64,000 nt of DNA. Source: Blasia pusilla (Eukaryota > Marchantiophyta > Marchantiopsida > Blasiales). The stretch is taken from assembly GCA_050084515.1 (NCBI GenBank), contig CM114275.1, positions 13,950,001 to 14,014,000 of the forward strand. Reading direction: 5' to 3'. The translations under genes and the position numbers were made by a program. Shown piece after piece: positions 58,263 through 64,000 of this stretch. The notes beneath the pieces were generated by a model, which saw nothing but the letters and a program-made list of their open reading frames with translations, searched no databases and was not told the origin of the DNA. The first letter of the stretch is position 1, and every line of letters starts with the position of its first letter.

Positions 58263-60607
58263 ACGCACTTTAAGTGCGCACGTATATTCTAAACTAAACT
58301 AGCCAATGAAGATTCAAACCACAAGTAAGTCTAATCATCTAAAGTGAGACTTGGAACCTTAGAAGTCTAAGCTAGAGGATCTCGTAAGGAAAGTTGTAGA
58401 AAAGCCCAATGAGCTCTTCATGTAATACTTATGGGGAAATTGTTATTGTGAAAGAAAATAGAGGGTGGAAGTCAATCACGGGGAGCTACCATCCAAAAAG
58501 TGTCGTTGGAATCTTGTAGACGGCCAAAGAATCTTGGTAAATATTTGGTCAAGTATAAATCTCAAAGAAATCGCATGTAATACCTTGAGTTAAATTGGCA
58601 AGGTACTAAGATTGACCAAGGATGAATGGAAAAGTCACTACCATTCAAAGATACCCAAATGGCAAAAGCTCCTTATAAGTGATTTGGAAAGATAAGTTAG
58701 GGGAGAGTAAAACATGTTTCGGAGGAGCAAATGGGAATCATTCAGGGAAGTAAGGTCGCGTCGTTGAGCCAAGAAGAAGGTGCTTTCTGGCCGCAAGATT
58801 TCAGAGTGCGATCAGAAACATAGAGCAAGAGAGAAGCTATCAAGTGAAGGGTGAGAATTCTGCTGCAGAAAGTTGGAGAAAACGTTTCAGATCTTCGAGG
58901 GAGTTCTATTTGTGAGCGCGAGGAGACTCAGGTAACAATGGAAAGTTGGGAAGACACGCGTTCTTTCAAAAGTTGAATAACATCAAGATCCTTTCTATAG
59001 CTCTTAAAAACTGAGATTAAGTGTGATTGCACATTGAAGATGTTTGCAATCAAGAGAAATCGATGAGGAGTTTGAAGAGAGCAATTGTTATTATCTTGGG
59101 GATTTCGGAGACCTGAGAAAATAAGATCAGAATGACTATGGATGAGATTGGAAGAAGAGAGAGAAAAAGAAATTTTTAAAGTTTGTTGAAAGTTGAAAAT
59201 GATTGTGGCGTGTGGAAAATGCTTCATTACCAAAAGTTTCCATTTAGTAGTATTTCGTTCTTTTTTTTTGGAAAACAAACTTATCGGAGACAATTCCCGT
59301 TCCTTTGTGCCGTGAGGGAAAAATGTATAGACGTAGCAGGTATTTCTGATGTGAGAGCACCGCTTCTAAGTTCTCCCAGTTCTACCCTGTCAGATCTGGG
59401 TTTCACTTGAGGATGATAATTTGCGGGTGACGGTCAGCCAAGCTAACATCACGGGAGACGAAAGCAACTTCTCAACTTCTCTGAGAAATAGGTCAGGTCA
59501 GGTCAACACACTGTCAGATTTCAGTGAGATCCAATTCCAGTTTTAACGAGTAGAAACAGGGTTAAGACGGAGCTTTATCGTGGCCGTGATACAACTAGAG
59601 AATTTGTGTGGATTTTTTTTGGCTCCTCCGCTGTCAGAGACACTCCTTTTCAAATCCTCGTCACCCTACTTGAAACTCTCACAAAGAAAACAAGGGTTAC
59701 AGCGTCACATTCTGCTTCTTGACAACGCCTCTCACAGACATCTGTATTGCCATGAGTCGGAAATCCCAATACAACCTGACTGAGAGAATAAGCAGGTCGG
59801 TATGAAGACTCTTCGTTGACACGTATCAGGCAGGCGTTGGTTTCTTGAGTCTCCACTGGTATTTACGCCTCCGTTACATGTTGCAACTACTGTCTCATTG
59901 GGATGGAAAGTCTGGATTTCTCTCACCTCGTCCACTTGCGATTGAGCCATAACCTGGAAGTGGCTGGAAGCATCACATCCAATCCATCTTCGTCCGGAAT
60001 TCGTATGGGTAAATGCGTGGGACCATGAGGGTTGACCGCCTATAGAGAAGATTTCGAAACTGAAAGTTCGCCGCGGAATTCGGTCAATATCATGAACAGA
60101 ATGGCAAGCAATCTCTAGGTGACGCACGCGTTTTCAACCATCTATTTGAACAAAACTGACATCGTTGCTCATCGAGGAGAATTTGAGTTGGTCGACAGAG
60201 GCGAGACCGGCAAATGGATTTCATTTTGCTGGGGAAGTCCCTTAATTGAAAGTGTGACCCAACAGAATTAACAAGATGTACACGATCGCTCTCACTCCGC
60301 CCCATAGCTGCCTCCATGAGGCGCGTTCTACGGTAACGTGCTTTTCTGCGAAGAGATGCTCATGCGGACATATCCTTGGTCTGGAGAGAAAACCACAATC
60401 AGCTATTCGAGAAAACTCGCCGTCGTGCTATGACCTGACTACCTGGAGGTGGGTACAACACGCTCGAGAAATGAAACGAGAAGTACCCCACACAAGCGGA
60501 AAGGCCCGAGTGGGCAAAGTCAAACTGGAGAAAGAAATGACTTCAGAATAATTTACGTCTTCCTGCAAAAGTTGTGGAGGGAGGGAATTACAGAATTTTT
60601 TTCTGCA
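58263..60607. other. Intergenic region and 3' flank of the membrane protein gene
   Basis: AT-rich to 59.3 kb, then more balanced. No supported gene was found. The 3' untranslated region of the minus-strand membrane protein gene lies in the right part. Open frames on both strands (59.18-60.5 kb) show no domain or splice logic that could be trusted. Confidence 0.4.
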
Positions 60608-62323
60608 TCACCAGGTACTAGACAGAATCCCCAAGCGAAACATAGCCAGGATAAGGCACGTTTGTAGAGACCATGTGAAAACTGTCCACCAAGAGCCGAA
60701 CAACATGAGTGCTCGAACAAAAGAAGGGGCAACGAAGAAGGCACCCTCTTCCACCAAAGGATCCAGATGGGGACCCCTCGATCTCGCCAATCCTAAGAAC
60801 ATTAGGACCAAAACGCCGGGCACCAGACTCTGCAGAGCGATTCTGCAGACGAAGTAATTATTCAAAAAAATCTTGGCTTTTGTAACCTCAGCATTGTGGA
60901 TTGTGCTTTGATGCAAGCTCTCATACCAAGACAAAACTGCTCCGTTGCAATATGATTGCAAATTGACACGGAAAACACATATTTGGAGCATCCCCGTGAA
61001 AAAAAGACCCCACAGTTGGATTTGAAAGAAGGTCTCGTCAGAAACGCCCAGGTCTGCAGCCCAATCGTATTGCCTCGATACAGACATCGTGCCTATGACA
61101 CCGCGCCTTGGATTCGCCTCCACCACTCCGACACTGTCTTTCCTGGCACCTGCCCCGATTGGTTGCCTCTCCATCAAACCTGCGAATTCACCAAGTTCCT
61201 TGGTCATCTTGATACACTCTTGCGATCCACCTACACCCTCTGACCGACACATTGGGCCCTCACCTAATTCATGGAGGTGTGATTGGTACAGAGAGACAGG
61301 GTCGCTATCCGTGCGGATAAATATCTCTGCCATGGGTTTAATCCACATAAATGTGACCAGGAGAGGTAGCACGACAGCGAATTTCAACAAGAGCTGTTGA
61401 AGAGAGCTTCGTTTGAGCACGGCGATATTCCACCCCAGCTGATCAGTTCCGATCCAAAAGTTTTTGACGTTTCTCAGCGCAGGTCCGAGGAGAAGACCCG
61501 ATATGATACCCCCTCCAACGCCAGTTATCAGCTTCACCAAAGTAGGAGAGAATGAAAAATCTGCTCGATCATCACCGCCCTTCTTCTGTATGAAGAGATG
61601 GGCAGCTTTACCGGCATCCACCACGGCGTCGTCTATGCCAAAATCGAGTACAGAGTTCGGTGCAAGAATAAGAATGGAACATGCGATTGCAAACCCTAAG
61701 AGTCCGGCACCCCAGTTCAACAAGCGCTCCGAGCTTCGGGCCATGCGCGGGTCATATCCAACCCTCGCCAGGTGCCGAATGACCTTGTATGTAGCAAAGG
61801 CACCCACCATGAACGAAACGCGGTCATCTGGACGCAGGTATGGAGCCCAGTCGCACCTCGTTGCCAAGGCACTTGAACTAAATTGGAGGATCTCTCTTGT
61901 AAGAAACCCTATGAGGCCCAAAAAGCTGTAAAGGACGGCCTCGTCGAACTCCCGAAAGTACTTCCGAGTCTCCAATTGCGACTCCGCAAGGTGGATCCTC
62001 ACAATTTGGGATCCAGCTTCATCCCACACAAACCTATCCTTCTTCGACCTCCTCTGTCCCCGGTTGAAAAATTCCTTCTTGTTCAGTTTGCTGGCATTCT
62101 CTACACCACCACTGTTCTTCTCTTTTCCCTCCGCTTCTTTCTCCTTTGACGCACCCTCATTCTCTTTCGAGTCGTCAGCTAGTTTCTTCTCGTCACCTTC
62201 CTCGGGAAGAAGATAAGCGTGCAAGCCCTGCAGGATGTGGATAGAAATCCGCGAGACGGTCGCTAGGAAGCTGGTGAGTACCAGCACCACTACCAGCACC
62301 CCAACACTCAGGTAGGGAACCAT
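60608..62323 (-). CDS. TMEM161-like multipass membrane protein
   Basis: A single uninterrupted minus-strand frame. The first ATG is at 62323 (MVPYLSVGVLVVVLVLTS), giving 571 residues; the frame is open about 35 codons further upstream without an ATG. About eight to nine hydrophobic segments are seen. The first is at the N-terminus, followed by a charged KE-rich loop (residues about 45-105), then segments such as AVLYSFLGLIGFLTREIL, GAGLLGFAIACSILILAP, KFAVVLPLLVTFMWIKPMA and a C-terminal FVRALMLFGSWWTVFTWSLQ. The pattern LL..P...WIKP.A, a later VNLQSY, then an LQ..P helix and a WWT near the C-terminus matches TMEM161A/B proteins. Molecular function is unclear. It is longer than animal members because of the charged loop and a Gly/Arg-rich loop near the middle. 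Confidence 0.75.
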   Translation of the reverse strand: MVPYLSVGVLVVVLVLTSFLATVSRISIHILQGLHAYLLPEEGDEKKLADDSKENEGASKEKEAEGKEKNSGGVENASKLNKKEFFNRGQRRSKKDRFVWDEAGSQIVRIHLAESQLETRKYFREFDEAVLYSFLGLIGFLTREILQFSSSALATRCDWAPYLRPDDRVSFMVGAFATYKVIRHLARVGYDPRMARSSERLLNWGAGLLGFAIACSILILAPNSVLDFGIDDAVVDAGKAAHLFIQKKGGDDRADFSFSPTLVKLITGVGGGIISGLLLGPALRNVKNFWIGTDQLGWNIAVLKRSSLQQLLLKFAVVLPLLVTFMWIKPMAEIFIRTDSDPVSLYQSHLHELGEGPMCRSEGVGGSQECIKMTKELGEFAGLMERQPIGAGARKDSVGVVEANPRRGVIGTMSVSRQYDWAADLGVSDETFFQIQLWGLFFTGMLQICVFRVNLQSYCNGAVLSWYESLHQSTIHNAEVTKAKIFLNNYFVCRIALQSLVPGVLVLMFLGLARSRGPHLDPLVEEGAFFVAPSFVRALMLFGSWWTVFTWSLQTCLILAMFRLGILSSTW

Positions 62324-63110
62324 ATAAAAAAAATTGCAAGAACCCTGATGTGCAGCCAGGAAATCTCCGGCACTTCTCAACCAGTCTCGCGGTTGTGGTA
62401 TGCAGTCCAAATCAAGCTCAGTTCGTCAGAATCTGGAGAGACACTTTTTTCACAGAATTTCTATAACTTCCTCGATGGAACACAAGGGAGATAAACAAGG
62501 CGCTACAAATCTAAAAGTCAGCTGTTATTTTTATGCAAGACCACAACCTCACATGTCGCGTACCAAAAATGATTGCACGAGCTTTATTCCCAGAGAACAT
62601 ATCGCATTGATGAAGAGGAGAGGAGAAACAAGAGCTTGGAATCTGGGACAAACCCGTCTAAAACCTGTCTGTTTACCACTGGAACAGTCAACTCCAGACC
62701 CTTGCATACATCAAACGGATGAGGTTAAAGATCCCTCGGAATCTCCTCCCTAGAACCCACCACTTTGATCCAAAAGCAGCCGACAATCAATCAGTACATC
62801 CCTCACAGAAATTCTTCCCCTCCTCTTGCACATTGCCAGGTCTGAAGACAAAACCTTGGATCTTCCTTCTGCACGCTGTCGATTACTAGCATGGGCTTAA
62901 TCAGAGGCGCTTTCTTAATCGGTAGCCTTTCGTGTCACACACCACCAGCAATATCAGTTTGCAATTCCCTCGTTCAAAATACAAGAAAAACGATCGGATT
63001 CTTCGGCCACTCTACATGCGTCTTCCAACTGCTCTCTCTAAACCCTGAGATTTTGATCCTCCCGTGAGGAACACTTAGGGTTTGCTTGAGAATGCTGTCC
63101 GACGTCGGAC
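62324..63110 (-). promoter_or_regulatory. 5' leader and promoter of the membrane protein gene, with telo-box
   Basis: On the minus strand AAACCCTAA (63083-63075) is a plant telo-box, common near transcription starts of housekeeping genes. AAACCCTGA follows about 40 bases later. Purine- and pyrimidine-rich leader sequence continues to the start codon. The coding frame stays open upstream of the ATG to about 62430, so an upstream exon or non-AUG initiation is possible. Confidence 0.5.
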
Positions 63111-63376
63111 TCGGATTAACAGATCACCAATGTACAATCTTGGACCGTCCTCGAACCCAAATGTGGAATTTATCGCAAAAAACGAGTTTATTTTCTATTC
63201 TATTTACAAACCACGATGGGTTATTGGTTTCAATAGCCGAGACTATTTCATATGCATGAATATATTTTAAATTTTATTTCATAATGTTAAAAGGGTGCTC
63301 GAGCCAAGGATGTAATAATATATAGACTTTCTTATATAAAAACGTTGAATATTCTATTAATAAGGGTTTTTTTATA

Positions 63377-63456
63377 CAAAACATTACCTCAGCAAGAAAA
63401 TGAAATTTCATTCACCTTAGGATCACCTTTCATTTTCTTGCTGAGGTAATGTTTTG
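63377..63456. repeat. Perfect inverted repeat, 29-bp arms, 22-base spacer
   Basis: CAAAACATTACCTCAGCAAG and the following nine bases are repeated exactly in reverse complement at 63428-63456. There is no mismatch. It lies in AT-rich DNA upstream of the membrane protein gene. It could be a small foldback element, a young inverted duplication or a hairpin RNA source. Confidence 0.93.
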
Positions 63457-64000
63457 ATCATTTATCATGAGAGAATGTCGGAATAGGCAAGTAAATTCCA
63501 AAATTTTATAAGGATTGACCTTAAGATTGGACAAATAGGGAATTGAAATTTACATAAAGCAAATGGCAAGTCGGAGTCCAATGCAATTAATGGGATACAT
63601 GAAATAAAAACCTAACTTCGATATTCTTCCCAATGACAATTTCAACGTTTACGTAATGTTGCATGAATCCACAAATCACCAATCTAGTCATGTTTGCTTG
63701 TCCCTATGACCCATTTATTTTCAGAAGAGCATAATTGGTGTACCAACCTTCAAACATAAACGATGTGGACGTCATCCAAAAGGCAAAAATGAGTTGAGAA
63801 ATTCAATGGGATATATATGTGACTCATCCACTCATTTGGAACAGAATCGATGTTAGGGTAAGTATGTTCCGATACACAATATATTATAAATTAGTTTTCG
63901 GAAGTAACAATTAATCAGTATCCAAATCTCAAAAAAAGAGTTTCCAAAAGAAAATATGTAGAATAAGTATTACTTGCTCAATAAACTGAGACATGATGTA
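63457..64000. other. AT-rich intergenic region to the window edge
   Basis: No open frame above background, no RNA gene and no element ends were recognised. Confidence 0.45.

Noticed and set aside
61464-61931. 155-codon plus-strand frame
   Set aside because: Antisense shadow of the membrane protein gene.

Overview
The window looks like nuclear DNA of a streptophyte, most likely a seedless land plant or a close algal relative. The evidence is intron-rich genes of plant type (a GINS subunit and a SOL1-like carboxypeptidase), a telo-box upstream of one gene, a tRNA-Leu(CAG), plant-style Helitrons, a Ty1/copia element primed by initiator tRNA-Met, and a dense mosaic of Ty3/gypsy fragments. No species is claimed. 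Only three host protein genes can be supported: GINS subunit PSF2 (4.76-6.60 kb, minus, 7 exons), a SOL1/carboxypeptidase D-like metallocarboxypeptidase (22.7-29.2 kb, plus, about 15 exons) and a TMEM161-like multipass membrane protein (60.6-62.3 kb, minus, no intron in the readable part).

Layout. 0-2.8 kb: gag, leader and LTR of a Ty3 element on the minus strand that runs off the left edge. 2.9-3.9 kb: AT-rich tandem repeats and tRNA-Leu. 4.76-6.6 kb: PSF2. 7.0-8.1 kb: 3' end of a non-LTR retroelement. 8.1-11 kb: repeats and a CT microsatellite. 11.2-14.5 kb: a decayed autonomous Helitron (Rep plus helicase). 16.9-19.7 kb: short non-autonomous Helitron copies. 22.7-29.2 kb: the carboxypeptidase gene. 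30.3-58.3 kb: a nested and rearranged Ty3 retroelement cluster containing a Harbinger-type MITE and a complete but decayed Ty1/copia element inserted into one Ty3 integrase. 60.6-62.3 kb: the membrane protein gene, followed by AT-rich sequence with a long perfect inverted repeat.

The most interesting content is the Ty3 family. Between protease and reverse transcriptase its copies carry a cytosine-C5 DNA methyltransferase domain of DNMT3 type (motifs I, IV, VI, VIII and X in canonical order, so not the permuted DRM type). After the integrase they carry a PHD finger. The reconstructed order is Gag with two zinc knuckles, protease, DNA methyltransferase, reverse transcriptase, RNase H, integrase, PHD finger, LTR. 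The element would thus encode both a possible chromatin reader and a DNA-methylation writer. At least six fragments of the family lie in this window. All are broken by stops or frameshifts, but the copy at 53.4-58.3 kb keeps the catalytic Pro-Cys of the methyltransferase, the reverse transcriptase YIDD, the integrase acidic residues and most PHD ligands. Several stops in decayed copies sit where the sister copy has CAG, as expected if the copies were themselves methylated and lost by deamination.
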